A stretch of DNA of 64,000 nucleotides, taken from Adiantum capillus-veneris (taxonomy: Eukaryota; Streptophyta; Polypodiopsida; Polypodiales; Pteridaceae). This document shows positions 1-10,969 of the stretch, one piece after another. Each line of letters starts with the position of its first letter. Position 1 is the first letter of the stretch. Where the stretch lies: NCBI GenBank assembly GCA_014529385.2, contig CM043958.1, positions 127,623,317 to 127,687,316 on the forward strand. The letters run 5' to 3'. The position numbers were made by a program, and so were the translations under genes. Below the pieces are notes generated by a model that was not told the origin of the DNA, ran no database searches, and worked only from the letters and a program-made list of their open reading frames with translations.

Positions 1-9
1 AGGCCATTC

Positions 10-420
10 ATGCGGCAAATACAACTCATTCAAGATTGGGGAAACAATTACCTATATTTGAAGCAAGTGCGATCAATCACAAGGGTTAATATAAAATTTC
101 ACTCTTATAGAGATGTAATGAAAACACCCATTCAAGAATTTTACTCAATTTCTTCAATTGAATCAAAGCTTTCGTCTTGGTTAAACAAAGACACACCTAT
201 TTGGATGTGTGGAGCCTCAGAAAACAAGAGTTTAAAACGAGAAGAATGTATCTTAGAAAGGGACTGCACAAACGAATCATATATACCTAAACCCTTTTTG
301 GGGCATTTTCTCGAGCCATTTGAATGGACTCAAATTTTGGCAACAATGGATATGTGTGTGAATACGTCTATGCCTACTCAATTTTGCAATGAGGATGGTT
401 ATGGAATAATTCCCATATAA
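10..420 (+). pseudogene. Protease end and protease-RT linker domain of element A
   Basis: An open stretch of 136 codons ending in TAA. It aligns over its whole length with the B block at 51342-51854: shared motifs include QDWGNNY/KDWGYDH, HSYRDV/HSYKDV, MCGAS, SLKREE, YIPKPF/YIPEPF and DGYGIIP/DGYDVLP. In B this block directly follows the retropepsin ILGR motif, and the start MRQ here matches the residues just after it. Its function is unknown; in this family it sits between protease and reverse transcriptase. It is probably a conserved linker of the pol polyprotein and never a free protein, so the apparent start codon is not meaningful. Confidence 0.7.
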
Positions 421-1200
421 ATGATCTCAACCGTTTACATTGAAGATGAAGTTTAAGAACCCAAGGACTTACAAAAAGCTCAGCAAGTCTTTTCAGACCT
501 CTATTATGATGCTATTGATGAGTTTGAAGAACATTCAGCTACATCCGATGATTCTGGGTCAGAAAAAGAACATGTGAGAGCCCAACTACTCCTAAAAGGA
601 GGAGAGGAAAAGTTTTTTGATTTTCCAAACTAGAAAACAAGAAGACAGAAATGGTATAGAAGAAAAAGATACACAAAAAACTTGGAATCTAGACCTATGC
701 CATTAGTTTCTAGCAAAACATAGTTTTTTAAGAAGATAGATGTGCATGATTGTGTCAAAGACAAAATCACGGGTAGATATCCTTCAGATAACAAACAAGG
801 AACATCAAAGATTTCAAGGAAAATGAGAAAGGAAACTCGATTGAAACCTAAACATCAGGATGATGAATCATCTATGACACGGCTTGAACAAAGAAAAAAT
901 ATCAAGAGTTGAAGAAAACTCTAAAGGAGATGTATACCACTGAAATGGAAACAACCGAAGAAGACATTAAAGATATAATGAGTGTTCCATCCCATTACAA
1001 GAAATATACTTTCCAAGACCAAAAGATCATAGTCAAACAACCTATAAGGGAACTAAGAAAATAGGGTGAGTCATATGAAGGACCAAAAAATGTAAAGAAG
1101 ATAGATCTAGCCAAACCTGGAGAAGAGCCTTGACCTCCCTACATTGCAAATAACTTGACTAAATAAGAAGAAGAGTTTTTTCTAAGCTTGCTGAAAGAAT
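421..1200 (+). pseudogene. Lysine/glutamate-rich pol linker, element A
   Basis: Frame-broken but coding-like sequence joining the linker domain to the reverse transcriptase. It is rich in K, E and R codons and matches the B stretch 50697-51342 in position and style, including PSHYK(K/R)(Y/F)T, FQDQKII-like and GPKN(V/A)K(K/R)IDLA motifs (about 985-1115). It probably is an unstructured spacer of the polyprotein. Stops are frequent. Confidence 0.55.
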
Positions 1201-1925
1201 ACTAAGATATCTTTGCTTGGTCTTATAAATATCTCAAGGGTATTGATCCAGAAATTTATCAACATACCATACCTATGAGAGATGATGTGAAGCCAAGTAG
1301 ACAACGTCCATATACTAATAATGAAACATTTGCCAAAAAGATCAAAGAAGAGATAGAGAAACTCAAGGAAGCCAAATTCGTTATGAAATTTAACACACAG
1401 ATATGGTGTCTGCAATTGTGGTGGTACTCAAGAAAAATGGAAAATTAAGAGTGTGTATCAATCTCAAAAAGGTGAATGCATCCACCATTAGAGATAACTA
1501 CCCTCTGCCAATCACCAAGAATGTTTTAGAACGAGTTGCAGGAAAAAAAGCTTACAAATTTTTAGATGGCTTTTCAGGGTACAATCAACTTTTGGTTGAT
1601 CCCAAAGATTAGCATAAAACTACCTTTGCAACTGAATGGGGTATTTTTGCCTATAGGGTTATGCCTTTTGGGTTAACTGATGCTCCTGCCACCTTTCAAA
1701 TATTGATGAGTCATGCCTTCAAAGAATATCTGAGGAATTTCTTGGAAGTATATATGAATGATTTATGTGTACATTCATTAATCTAAGCTGATCATTTTGA
1801 ACATCTCAAAAAGGTATTTGAAAAATGTAGACTTTATAGGATTTACTTAAATCCTAAAAAGTGCACATTTATGGGAAGATAAGAAAAAATTCTTGGACAT
1901 ATAGTGTCTAAAACGACATGCGACC
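1200..1925 (+). pseudogene. Reverse transcriptase domain of element A
   Basis: RNA-dependent DNA polymerase, which copies element RNA into cDNA. The block begins with DIFAWSYKYLKG and continues through VVVLKKNGKLRVCINLKKVN, DNYPLPI, FLDGFSGYNQ, HKTTFATEWG, FAYRVMPFGLT and APATFQ. The catalytic box reads YMND instead of YMDD (about 1750-1762), so an active-site aspartate has been lost. Stops fall at about 1610 (TAG), 1786 (TAA) and 1880 (TAA). Similarity to B's RT (50031-50675 plus 46104 downward) is high. This type, with SGYNQ and FGLxxAPATFQ, is common in plant Tat/Athila-like Ty3 elements. Confidence 0.85.
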
Positions 1926-1928
1926 AAT

Positions 1929-2550
1929 ATGGATAAAATTCATGTTCTTGCTAAATTGCCTAGACCAACAACAACTAAAGGGGTTCAGGCTTTCATTGGA
2001 CATTGTGGATATAATCGCAAAACCCATGTATTGTTGATTGCACTCTTTGTATGGACTGATGAGTGTGAGGAATCCTTCATGAAGCTTAAACATGCTCTCA
2101 CTTCAGCCCCAATATTGAAGGCACCAGATTGGAATAAGATATTCCATGTACATGTTGATGCTTCCAATTATGCCATTGGGTGTATATTAGCTCAACCAGG
2201 AGACATAAAAATTAATTTTCCCATTTCTTATGCTAGTAGACAGTTGAATGTGTCAGAGAAGAATTATACAACCACTGAAAGAGAAGGATTAGGGATGATC
2301 TATGTCATAAAAAAGTATAGACATTACCTATTAGTAGCCAACAAATTTGTGTTCTTTGTGGACCACCAAGCTTTATTGTACTTGGTCAACAAGCCATGCA
2401 ACACAGGGAGAATAGTGAGATGGTTCATCATTCTTTTGGAATTTGATTTTATTGTAGTTGTAAAAAAGGGCACCACACACCAAAGAGCAGATCATTTAGC
2501 AAGGATTATTTTAGGAGAACCACCAAAAGGGATAGACAATGATCTACCAC
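1929..2550 (+). pseudogene. RNase H domain of element A
   Basis: Ribonuclease H removes the RNA strand of the RNA:DNA hybrid. The RT thumb/connection region is followed by LKAPDWNKIFHVHVDASNY (first Asp), ASRQLN, TTEREGLGMIYVIKKYRHYL (Glu), FFVDHQALLYLVNKP (Asp) and QRADHLARI (last Asp), so the catalytic acidic residues are still visible. It reads open for over 300 codons from 1929, which makes it the best preserved part of A. B has the matching domain at 45270-45660 on the minus strand. Confidence 0.85.
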
Positions 2551-2689
2551 ATGCATATCTATTCTCCCTAGAAATGATACCCTGTTGGTCACAAAATATG
2601 GTTTCATTGATGACCATAGCTCAAGTGGATTCTCAAATACCACTTCCTATTACACCACAATTAATTGGGCAATCAGCTATGTATCAATT

Positions 2690-3190
2690 ACTAGATGGAA
2701 GGCTGTACAAAAGAAATAAAGATGGAATATTGATTTGGGTATTAATCCTACTTGGACAAAACCCAATACCTAAGTCAAGCACACGTTACCATAGTAGGAC
2801 TTCACTTTGCGGAAGACCAAACTATTCAACGAATCTTGAGACTTGGAGTATTTTGGCCAACCATGAGGAGTGATGTTCACTCATTTGTAAAAGATTTTCT
2901 TCAATGTTAGAAACAAACACCCATACCTCATGTGAGATTATTTCAAATCTCACTTGTTCCTAAGTGGAGTAACTATTTAGCTACTTACTTATCAAGCATA
3001 ACATTTCTGGAGGATATGAGTAAATGCCAACAAAGAGCTATTGAAACTGAAGCAAGAGACTATGCTCTTATTGGAAACCAATTATATCAAAGAGGAAAGA
3101 ATCAATATTTGCGTCTATGTGCAAATGAAGATGAAATTATACCCAAGTCAACCTCTAGACAAACAAATGCTACAAGTAGCATGCAAGGAC
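2690..3190 (+). pseudogene. First HHCC zinc module and spacer of element A
   Basis: After RNase H comes GRLYKRNKDGIL, then an AHVTIVGLHF segment with H-X6-H spacing (about 2778-2805), LGVFWPTMRSDVHSFV (about 2845-2895) and a C-terminal LQC followed by a stop. This is an integrase-type HHCC module whose first Cys has become Phe. It is followed by W-S-N-Y-L-type spacer, EARDYALIGNQLYQRGKNQ and LRLCANEDE, which introduces a second module in B. Here the sequence breaks at about 3185 and the second module and integrase core are absent, so a deletion is likely. Confidence 0.65.
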
Positions 3191-3365
3191 TTAGGTAAAT
3201 TTGGGCACCAAAAGCACAAATTAAGGACAACCCGTCTCAAATTTGGGTGCCTAGAAACTCATCTACCGTACTGGAGAAAGTTTCACATATGACAACTCAA
3301 AGAAAAACATCTTTCAGAAGAGACACTAGCACTCGATGGGTTTGGAAACCAAAGGAGTATTTATC
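3190..3365 (+). pseudogene. Basic W-P-K repeat tail of element A pol
   Basis: One open frame of about 57 codons between stops carries three tryptophan repeats, IWAPK, IWVPR and RWVWKPK, in an S/T/K/R-rich context. B has an equivalent tail after its second protease (QVWVRK, IWIPKK, IWIPKP, FMWVPI). The role is unknown; a basic, repeated tail on a pol polyprotein could bind nucleic acid or chromatin, which is my inference. Confidence 0.5.
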
Positions 3366-5202
3366 TTCTCCACCAACTATAAAGTAGATGAATCAGTAGA
3401 AGGTTAAATCTCAAAAAACTCAACCACAACAGTTCACCAACGGAAAACCAAAATACCAGTGAAGAGTTAAAGCCCAACAACCATCATCATTGATACCTAC
3501 AACTCAAGAAATTGGGTGTACCAAAGAATCCAGATGGTACAATCAGGCCAAGAGCACACAAATTACAAAAACTGCTATATTAAAAACAACAACAAGAAAC
3601 CTCAACAATAGAAACCCTTGAGTTAACTAGTCAAGACCCAACTCTTGCACCGCATACTAGTTTGAATTGCATTGATATTCAAAGCATGATAGAGACAACC
3701 ATAGATATGCATAGACACAACTGTTCAACCCATACACACAGTCATCCTGGAGTACTCCATCTAGGATGGGTGGAAAGACACTCCATTAATTAAGGGAAAT
3801 GTTTGAAGAGGGAGGAAAAGTTGGATGTTAATGTGTGTCTTTTTGCAAAATTGCCTAGTAATTCCCTTAAAAATCATCAACAAGGGAATTTCAACTGATA
3901 ACATCTCCCCGATGAGTGTAAATAGTGTATATACTATCAGAACATACATTAAAAAAAATCCTTTTTGCTTATTTTTATCAACTTTTCTTGATATTGGAGC
4001 TTAAAAATAGAGAAATCCACCAAAAATCAATAAAATAGTGTTCTTCAATAAATTTTCTTATTGTTGATTTTTTAAATTTATTTTTTAGTGCATTTTATTA
4101 TTTTCTTTGATTTTCAATAAACAGGTCAAAAATTAATAATAAACAACAAATGAGCTCAGGTGGAGAAATTGAAGATATGATGCTAATTAGAAGAATAAAA
4201 CGGATAGGCACAAAAAATTTCATTCAAAATGACAAGAGAAAGTGGGAAGCCTAAATTAGGCCGCCAAGGCCTGTTTCTGCAAATTCTCGTAGAATGAGCT
4301 AACGGAGTCCGATTGAAGAAATTTTTGACTCTAACATAGATTTCATGGCGTAGTAGGACTAACATGGAAATTTGGGGGAAAAGAGCTTGGGGAGTCCGAG
4401 TATAGATATCCAAGGTAGCCCAAAATCACCTCATTTCCACTAGTCTCTCTTGGAGAAGAGAGCTTTCTACCTTCTTCGCGCATGATTCCCGGAGTCCACA
4501 ATTGCGCATTTTTAGCACCATTTCACACGAGACATGAGGGGTAAGTTCTAAACTAATCAAAGAGCGTTTCTATACATTCGGATAGCAAGTCTAGCCCCAG
4601 GAAAAAACCCTAGAATCCCAGCCGAGTAGAATTCCTATGACACTAAAACGACCCTAGCGGCCTGCCAGCTCAACCGAATTGGACAAGACTTGAATTGTAG
4701 CATGCCCCTAGATACTAGAACACTCATATATCATTAGATGACCATTTGTGGGGGGTCGAGGGGGTCCCAACTAAATAATCTAGGTTTTGGCCACATGCCA
4801 GAATTGGATTCTGACTCCACGAACAACTTATAGACAAGATCTATACATAATGTACCTAGATGGTTTCAAGAAAACAGTCAAGGAAAGCTGTCTAATAGAT
4901 GGAAATAGCTCGAAGACTATAAAGTGTCAAATTTGGCATATGAAGTCAAACTGACTCCAAATGAACCAAACTGGATGAGCAGCATCAGGACTATGTAGCG
5001 GACAAGTCCATGGATTCAAAAGTGACCAACCAACTCTGCACACCAAGTAGTAACAAAAACCAATGATTTCAGAGTCGACAAGAGCATGAAGTGATGCCGT
5101 TACGACCAAATCTTACCAAATTCATTTTAGGACTTGGTTTAGGTGTAATGAAGATGAGTGGATCATAAAATCCTCTTTTCATGCAAAAATGTGACTGTAG
5201 TT

Positions 5203-5218
5203 AATAATCGGGATTATT
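5203..5218. repeat. CGCG-type palindrome, copy 1 (element A)
   Basis: AATAATCGGGATTATT, one base away from the perfect palindrome at 5484. It is preceded by AAAATGTG about 15-20 bases upstream, as in the other copies. Confidence 0.55.
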
Positions 5219-5483
5219 TACCTTTGTGCACAATTGGCTTGAAAATCATCTTGTTGCCTCACCCATCACTTGTACACATCTATCTCATGCCACTTGTCAC
5301 TTATGAGCTTAAAAGATCAAGAAAATCTCAGATTTTGTCAAAAAAACACACTTAAGGCTCTTCTGTCCAAATTTTGAGTTAAATGTTACGTTTTTCCAAA
5401 TCATCCCATATCTCACACAGAAGCTCTAGATCATTTCTAGAACCAACTTGCATTAAAAAAATGTCCAATTTAATAAAAAAGTT

Positions 5484-5499
5484 AATAATCGCGATTATT
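5484..5499. repeat. CGCG-type palindrome, copy 2, perfect (element A)
   Basis: AATAATCGCGATTATT, a perfect 16-bp palindrome with a CGCG centre. It lies 281 bp from copy 1 and 294 bp from copy 3. The flanks TTA before and TA after are shared with copy 1. Confidence 0.65.
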
Positions 5500-5777
5500 T
5501 AGTTTTTTACTAGAATGAGTCCAAATTTCAACTTTGACCTTATGGGACCAAAGTACATGATGTGACAAGCCCACCAATCAAGTTTGATCACATTTGGATC
5601 ACAAAAACCCAAAATTCCTTCATATCTACTGTTTCAGAGTCTAAAGCCTAAATCTGGCACCATTTCCATCCAGTGCAGTCAAATGAGCCCACACATCACT
5701 AAGAGTATCTAAATCACATATATTTCAAGCCTATGATGTCAAAAAATGCAAAAAGTTGGAAAAATGTCCCAACTCTA

Positions 5778-5793
5778 AATAATTGTAATTATT
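5778..5793. repeat. CGCG-type palindrome, copy 3, decayed (element A)
   Basis: AATAATTGTAATTATT. It differs from the perfect copy only by transitions inside the CGCG core, as expected from loss of methylated CpG. AAAATGTCCC lies just upstream. Confidence 0.5.
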
Positions 5794-6309
5794 TACTTCT
5801 ATTGCAAATTTTGCCTAGATAGCATGGTTTTGATCTTTACATGTTTTAATGGATCTATGCATGCTCCAAAATTGATATGTAGCAAAATGGATATCATTTG
5901 CCAGAATTTCAGACACAAGACATTTCAAAGCGAAAATTGTGGAGTTTTCTAACTACAGACTGTATTCTCCTAATAGGTGCAATGCAAGCTGCTGAGAAAT
6001 CAAAGAAAAGGATGACTTAGAAGGAAAAGCTGCAAGAATCTCCACCATACCAATTGGAGCCGAGTTCAGTGAAAACGGCCAAAGTAACCTACCTATCAAA
6101 GGAACATTTGATGCTGTAACGGTCATGTTTTGTTTGTCAATTAGTGACAAGCTTTTGATGAATTTGGTCATTTGAGTGTAGCTTGTGTTAGATGTGAGTT
6201 GTTTTTTGTTTTCCAAGATATTGACACCCTCTTGTAGCCTCTATGCACTAGTTGAGTCAACTTTGTCCTATGGATTGACAATTATGTTCGTGGTTCTCGC
6301 TATGTCTGC

Positions 6310-6680
6310 AATAAGATAGGAGTGAGGTTAGAAACCCATCCCAAAAGAACTGGGTTGTATAAACCATCTACTAAGATAGTCAGCAAAGCTAATGTTCCAC
6401 CTCAGTAGCCTTAGAATGACTCTTTCTGTAGGGTGGTTTACTCACGGAATTACTGCCTGCAACCACGATGTTGAAAATAACCCTGGTGGAAAATCATCTG
6501 AGAACACATATTTGTATTCCATCAATAAATCTTTTAACTTATTAGCAACATTTACTAGTTTTGGTGAGAGAGAAGTAGCAATAGTTGGAAGACAAAAGAG
6601 AGAAGAATGTGGCATTGAGGAATTGTCATTTAAAACATTATCAACATTTAACAAAAAATGACACAGCCAGTAACACAAAA
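6310..6680 (-). pseudogene. Start of chromovirus reverse transcriptase
   Basis: Minus-strand translation gives LLMEYKYVFSDDFPPGL, then a frame change into KPPYRKSHSKATEVEH and ADYLSRWFIQPSS. This is the usual entry to a Ty3 RT (E(Y)xDVFPxELPPGLPP, PPYRxSxxEAxEV, L.KGxIxPSSSP). After about 6310 the similarity ends, so only the N-terminal edge of RT remains. The protease and gag lie upstream on the same strand. Confidence 0.6.
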
Positions 6681-6839
6681 CGAGTTCTAATTCTTATTGA
6701 GAAGAGAGATTAAGCTCGACTGTACAAATAAGTGGCGAGGAAGGAACATCCTTCTCTCTTGATAGTATCACATGTACGCCATTAGATTGAACATCAAGCA
6801 TGATTGTGCTCATAGCTATGTTTTAATGATGACCCTAAA

Positions 6840-7080
6840 ACATATAACCACTTCCAACTAAGGACTATATTTGCTCAATTCATGTTCATGACTTGAAAAT
6901 TCAAGGATGTATGATACCCTTGAATCTCCAATGGTACATCCTTTACTTGAGTATCCCACACCTCCGCATCGTGGATGCTAATCATCACTACCTTGTAATT
7001 GTGGGAACTCGGAGTTTGGTGCAAATTGAGCCGTTTCACTAACTTATAGTTAATGAATTTTGTGCAAATCACCATCGTGA
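6840..7080 (-). pseudogene. Retropepsin-like fragment of the same chromovirus
   Basis: The minus-strand frame reads NYKLVKRLNLHQTPSSHNYKV and then VKDVPLEIQGYHTSLNFQVM, typical of the middle of a Ty3 aspartic protease (the S..L...L.L sequence after the active site, then the C-terminal beta strands). The DTGA active site lies in broken sequence just upstream. It sits correctly between the zinc knuckle (7098-7562) and RT (6310-6680). Confidence 0.5.
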
Positions 7081-7097
7081 TTCATCTATCAAGATTC

Positions 7098-7562
7098 TCA
7101 CCTTGTGACCTTGGATAAACCCATGTCTCGTGTGGACCAAAGGTCGACTGTCACATTGAGACCATGGTAGAACATTTGTGCATCGCTTTGGTGTGTGTTA
7201 CTTCCACATTGAAAAAATGAGATGGACTTGAGAGGTAGCAATTGCACCACGTGCACCGATTTCTTCTTAGTTGGGACCATCAAATTTTCCTTTGGGACAA
7301 TCTTTTCTTTGTGTCCACTCCCTAAACATGTAAAACATAACTTTTCCTTCTTAGCCTTCTCAAAATCTTTAGTAGACAGATGGTCCCTAGGCCCCCTTGA
7401 CTTCTTGGATACATTAGATACAATTACTATAAATTTTCTCTTATTATGCCCATGTTGTGTTCGTGCATTTGCATGTGCAATTTTAGACACATCTGTGTTA
7501 TGCAATGCTTTGTCATTGGGATCATGGTGTACATGCACTTGTACTATAGCTTCCTCAAGCAC
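7098..7562 (-). pseudogene. Gag nucleocapsid region with damaged CCHC knuckle
   Basis: 155 open codons. The basic N-terminal half is followed by KEKLCFTCLGSGHKEKIV, a zinc knuckle CX2CX4HX4C whose last Cys has become Val. A second Cys-rich stretch, FFQCGSNTHQSDAQM, follows. The nucleocapsid normally packages element RNA. The frame continues the gag at 7752-8370. Confidence 0.6.
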
Positions 7563-7751
7563 CTTGGGATCCTAGGTTTCAACAGGCTTCTTAGGCTCTA
7601 GTGTTAACCCACAGGTGAACCCACACACTTTTTGAAAGGTATCTAGACCCTCTAGCTTGAGAATCACATCATAATAGTGCACGATATACTCTAATGGTGT
7701 CTCATGCTGACGCATAGAGCACTTGTCCCATGCAGATCAACTATGTTCACT

Positions 7752-8367
7752 TCATTTGTGGGCAAAATTTTCTTTCTGAAAACATCCTTGAAGTCTATCC
7801 AATTCTATGATATGATGCCCTTCTCCTTGAGCTGACATCCACCACTTGTAGGCCTTACCCTCTAGCGTCTGACTTGTTTGTAGTGCCTTGAATGCATCAT
7901 GAGTGCATCTAAGATCATGAATCCCATTACATTTTCTTAGGAATATATTCATAGTGTCTTTGTTGTGCTCCTTTTTCTCTCCTCTAAAAATTAGTGGCTT
8001 GGTATTCTTTAACAAGTTATCCACCTCTTTTTGAGAGAGAAGGTGCAACCCCTTCAAATTGAAGCCTTGCTCCTGTAGACCAGGGGTGCTCCTGCCAGGC
8101 ACAAATGTCACAAAGGCCCTAGTGTTCTCATTAACTTGGCTTTTAGCCAGCTATTACAAAAATTACACAAGCACATCAGCCATCTTAGCGACATGTGCAT
8201 TCAACTATGAAAAATTAGAATCTAAAACAATCATGCATGTTTGTAGTGCTCTAAACTTTTGCACAAGCACCCTCCATGAGAATAGTCAACCGCGGGGTAG
8301 TAGCAAGAAAAACTAGCGCATGATTTTCAAAATCAAATGTATGTTGCATGTCAGTATCCAAATCCAT
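7752..8367 (-). pseudogene. Chromovirus gag capsid region
   Basis: A stretch starting MDLDTDMQHTFDF (about 8367), broken by stops, leads to an open segment of 119 codons with FRGEKKEHNKDTMNIFLRKC and GKAYKWWMSAQGEG. The A-x-x-W-W motif followed by a W..L...F segment is the retrotransposon gag core. Stops at about 8255, 8210 and 8180 (minus) show decay. Confidence 0.55.
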
Positions 8368-9001
8368 GGTGTAATGCGTTGTGCTAGCTAGAGAAAAGAT
8401 GTACCTTGGAGAAAAATTCACCTACCAAAACCAAACCATAAACGACTATGAACAACCACAAACAAAATAGATTAGCCTTGCTAAATTGATGCCATCAAAG
8501 CATAATCAATTGTCAATGTCAACCGTGAACTTCCCCGATATACTTGAAAGCCCGTCGAAAAAGACCGTGTCCAATTTGAGGAAAATAAATCATTAATTTG
8601 TAAATCACAAAAGGATTTTGCTAGATATTGTGGTGCAACCCTTTGATTCCGCTTTGCTACTTGAAAGCTTCATTGATAAAAGAAGATCAAAGAAAAATTT
8701 ACTTTTTAAATTCTCTAAAATTTCTAGAATTTTCTAAATTTTCAAAGATTCAACAACATAGGTTTGCCTCATCTTCACTTGCTACCTTCCTTCAACTTTG
8801 TTAGCTAGCTCGATTTTATGCGAAGACAGAAGGTGAGGGGCTGTATCGTGGGCGCCCTCCGTTGAGAGTTTTTTTTTTCAAAAATCAACAAGCTTGGCCT
8901 TGCTTGGGTGGACACTAGTGTGGAAAGACACAAGGACTATGAGGCCACATCAATGGCCAATAGTGCAACATAATTTTATGCTTATGACGCTTTGTAGAGA
9001 G

Positions 9002-9004
<3 letters not shown>

Positions 9005-9047
<43 letters not shown>

Positions 9048-9090
9048 TTCTACTATCGTCCTTGGAGGTCAAAGATGACCTATGGGACCA
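9005..9090 (+). repeat. (GA)20 microsatellite with conserved tail, copy 1
   Basis: About 20 GA units are followed by GGTCAAAGATGACCTATG and GGACCAAA. Two other (GA)n tracts (14294 and 27368) have the same kind of tail, so the microsatellite appears to belong to a dispersed repeat. Confidence 0.5.
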
Positions 9091-9497
9091 AATGAACATG
9101 TCATGTGGTGTGAGTGGAGGTCACAAGTGACTCTTGATGCTCAAAAATGGCTGAAATGAGCGTCGCAATAGAGAGTCCACATCGTGGTTGGGAGAGGAAG
9201 GTATGTAGGGAGAGCTCATGGCTGAATATATGGGGAAAAGAGGACCTAATGTGGTCAAAAGCGGAGCACTCAAGTAGTGTGTGGTACTCACTCTCTCACA
9301 CTTGACGAGGGCATAAGGTGCAAAGTCGATGAGACTCCTCGCCAGTGCCCCAACGTCCTATCTTGCAGCGTAGAGAATGGGAGCTAAGATGAATGGAGGC
9401 AATGGTACGGATTGCACTCAATGGGATGGGCTCAAGGATGTAGGGATGGGTTCGGTTATTGCATTCTGAGAAGAAGAGAGATTTGTAGTTTGGGGCA

Positions 9498-9498
<1 letters not shown>

Positions 9499-9586
<88 letters not shown>
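9499..9586 (+). repeat. Compound (TG)n(GA)n microsatellite
   Basis: About 18 TG units run directly into about 26 GA units, visible as uninterrupted dinucleotide sequence. Confidence 0.9.
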
Positions 9587-9588
<2 letters not shown>

Positions 9589-9801
9589 GTAGAGTAATTT
9601 AACCAATTCAATCTCCAACACACAAACACAACAAGCTTGACCGATCATTGTTCTGAGTTGTTCGACCCGGCGTCTTCTTCACCTCTAAGCGGCCATGGCC
9701 ATGCATGAGAGCTTCATCACACACACATCACACAAACACACACACAGAGATCATGCACACCTTTTTCCAAGAATAGATTCATGACTTGATTTTGCTAAAC
9801 T

Positions 9802-9818
9802 TAGCTCTAATACCACTA
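9802..9818 (-). promoter_or_regulatory. Primer binding site (initiator tRNA-Met type), minus strand
   Basis: On the minus strand the sequence reads TGGTATTAGAGCTAAG, one base away from the common plant TGGTATCAGAGC site that pairs with the 3' end of initiator tRNA-Met. It lies a few bases inside an LTR end of the form ...TCTCA. It suits the minus-strand chromovirus whose gag follows at 8367. Confidence 0.6.
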
Positions 9819-9960
9819 TGAGACCAAAATGTTTAGAGCCTTACTCTCCACCCAGCCTCTGTCCCTTTATATAAGGAACCCTCGAGTTTCATTCAAACTA
9901 GCCCCCTGACCTCTCTCCCTTGGACTGATATAAAGAGAAAATAAGAAGTCTTTACTACTT
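9819..9960 (-). mobile_element. LTR fragment next to the primer binding site
   Basis: The plus strand starts TGAGACCAAAATG at 9819, the expected inner LTR edge for a minus-strand element. A TATATAAAGG-like box lies on the minus strand near 9871-9882, fitting an LTR promoter. The far edge is unclear because copia sequence begins near 9985. Confidence 0.45.
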
Positions 9961-9984
9961 TCCAGAAACTCCATATATTGGTTG

Positions 9985-10965
9985 AGAACTAGCTAGGAAA
10001 GAAGCTTAAGGCTTTGCTCAGTGACAATGGAAGTGAATATGTCTCTACATAGTTAAAGGATTTCTATTGAAAACATTGCATTAGGCTCTAGTATATTGCA
10101 ATATACATTGCACAGAATGGTGTAGCAGAGCAACCCGGAGGTACACCTTTCAAATATACCTATATCATGTGCATTCAAGAGGTATTTATAAAACCCCTCT
10201 ACACACACACTTCACCATGAATTAAAAGACCACTCTTTTATCATTAACCTAAAACTTTTTTTCAAGTTTTCATTTTTAAACCGCATTTGTACATGTAATT
10301 CTATAACTCTTTGGAATATGAAAACCCTCTTTGGGTGAACTCACTTATAGTGCTACACTTATATATTTTGAGGTGGGCCCCCTAGGTAGAGCATATGAAC
10401 AAAACCATACAAGCAAAATTCACATTAATCCTATCTATGGAAAAATTATCCTTAGAGTTTTTGGAGGAGAATGTTCTTGCAATGGTTTACATTATCAATA
10501 GATCTCCTAGTACACCATTGAATTACAAAAGTCCAATGGAGATATGGATTGGCAAGAAGTTAAACTATGATAGACTTTGTGTATTTGGATGTGAGGCATT
10601 CTTACATGTGCCTCAAGATATACAAAGAAAGCTAGACCCCAAATCACCCAAATACATGTTCATTGATTATGGTGTTGATGGAGACATGGGATACTCATCT
10701 CTGGCATCTTGAATTTTGACGAGTAATTTAGAGCTCACATGTTATCTTCATTAAATCAAAGATGCACAAGAAACCTATCAAAGAGGTGAAATATCAAAAA
10801 TTTAGATTCAAATATGTAGCCACAAGTGAGATTAGCCCAATAGCTCATTCTATTGTGGTGACATTTCTACCGATAGTAGTAATCTAGAGAGAGGATTTTA
10901 GCAATCAGGCAGTGAGGAGATCTACGAGAGTCTCGTGTACACCAGAGCATTTTTAGAGAGGGTAA
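9985..10965 (+). pseudogene. Ty1/copia integrase remnant
   Basis: Copia integrase joins cDNA to the host chromosome. At 10003-10060 the frame reads KKLKALLSDNGSEYVST, the D-N-G-x-E-Y core. The sequence is then interrupted (about 10085-10390) and resumes with VLAMVYIINRSPSTPL, PMEIWIGKK, VFGCEAFLHVP, KLDPKSPKYMFIDYG and, after a frameshift, RVI-SSHVIF and the RRSTR motif (10915-10925). This order is typical of copia integrase C-terminal regions before RT. RT itself is not seen. Confidence 0.8.
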
Positions 10966-10969
10966 GTCC

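Larger units (their letters stand above)
1..3400 (+). mobile_element. Element A: partial Tat-like Ty3/gypsy retrotransposon pol (decayed)
   Basis: The window opens inside a plus-strand retroelement. In order I see a post-protease linker, reverse transcriptase, RNase H, a first HHCC zinc module, a spacer, and a basic W-P-K tail. Every block has a homologue in the same order in the minus-strand element B (42.3-52 kb), so A and B belong to one family. The integrase core and second protease seen in B are missing here: the sequence passes from the spacer (about 3185) almost directly into the tail. Many in-frame stops show it is dead. The upstream gag and LTR lie outside the window. Confidence 0.85.
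3400..5930 (+). other. Noncoding region downstream of element A pol
   Basis: About 2.5 kb of AT-rich sequence without a believable reading frame. By position it corresponds to the second leader of element B (40.2-42.3 kb). Its only clear structure is three short palindromes near 5203, 5484 and 5778. There is no recognisable LTR; the region ends where minus-strand chromovirus sequence starts near 5950-6310. Confidence 0.5.
8380..9800 (-). other. 5' untranslated part of the chromovirus, invaded by microsatellites
   Basis: No coding sequence is recognisable between the primer binding site (9806-9818) and gag. The stretch carries the (GA)n repeat at 9005-9044 with a conserved tail and the compound (TG)n(GA)n repeat at 9499-9586. 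Confidence 0.4.

Noticed and set aside
5953-6216. 87-codon minus-strand frame
   Set aside because: No recognised motif and no support from neighbours; it may be decayed sequence between element A and the chromovirus.
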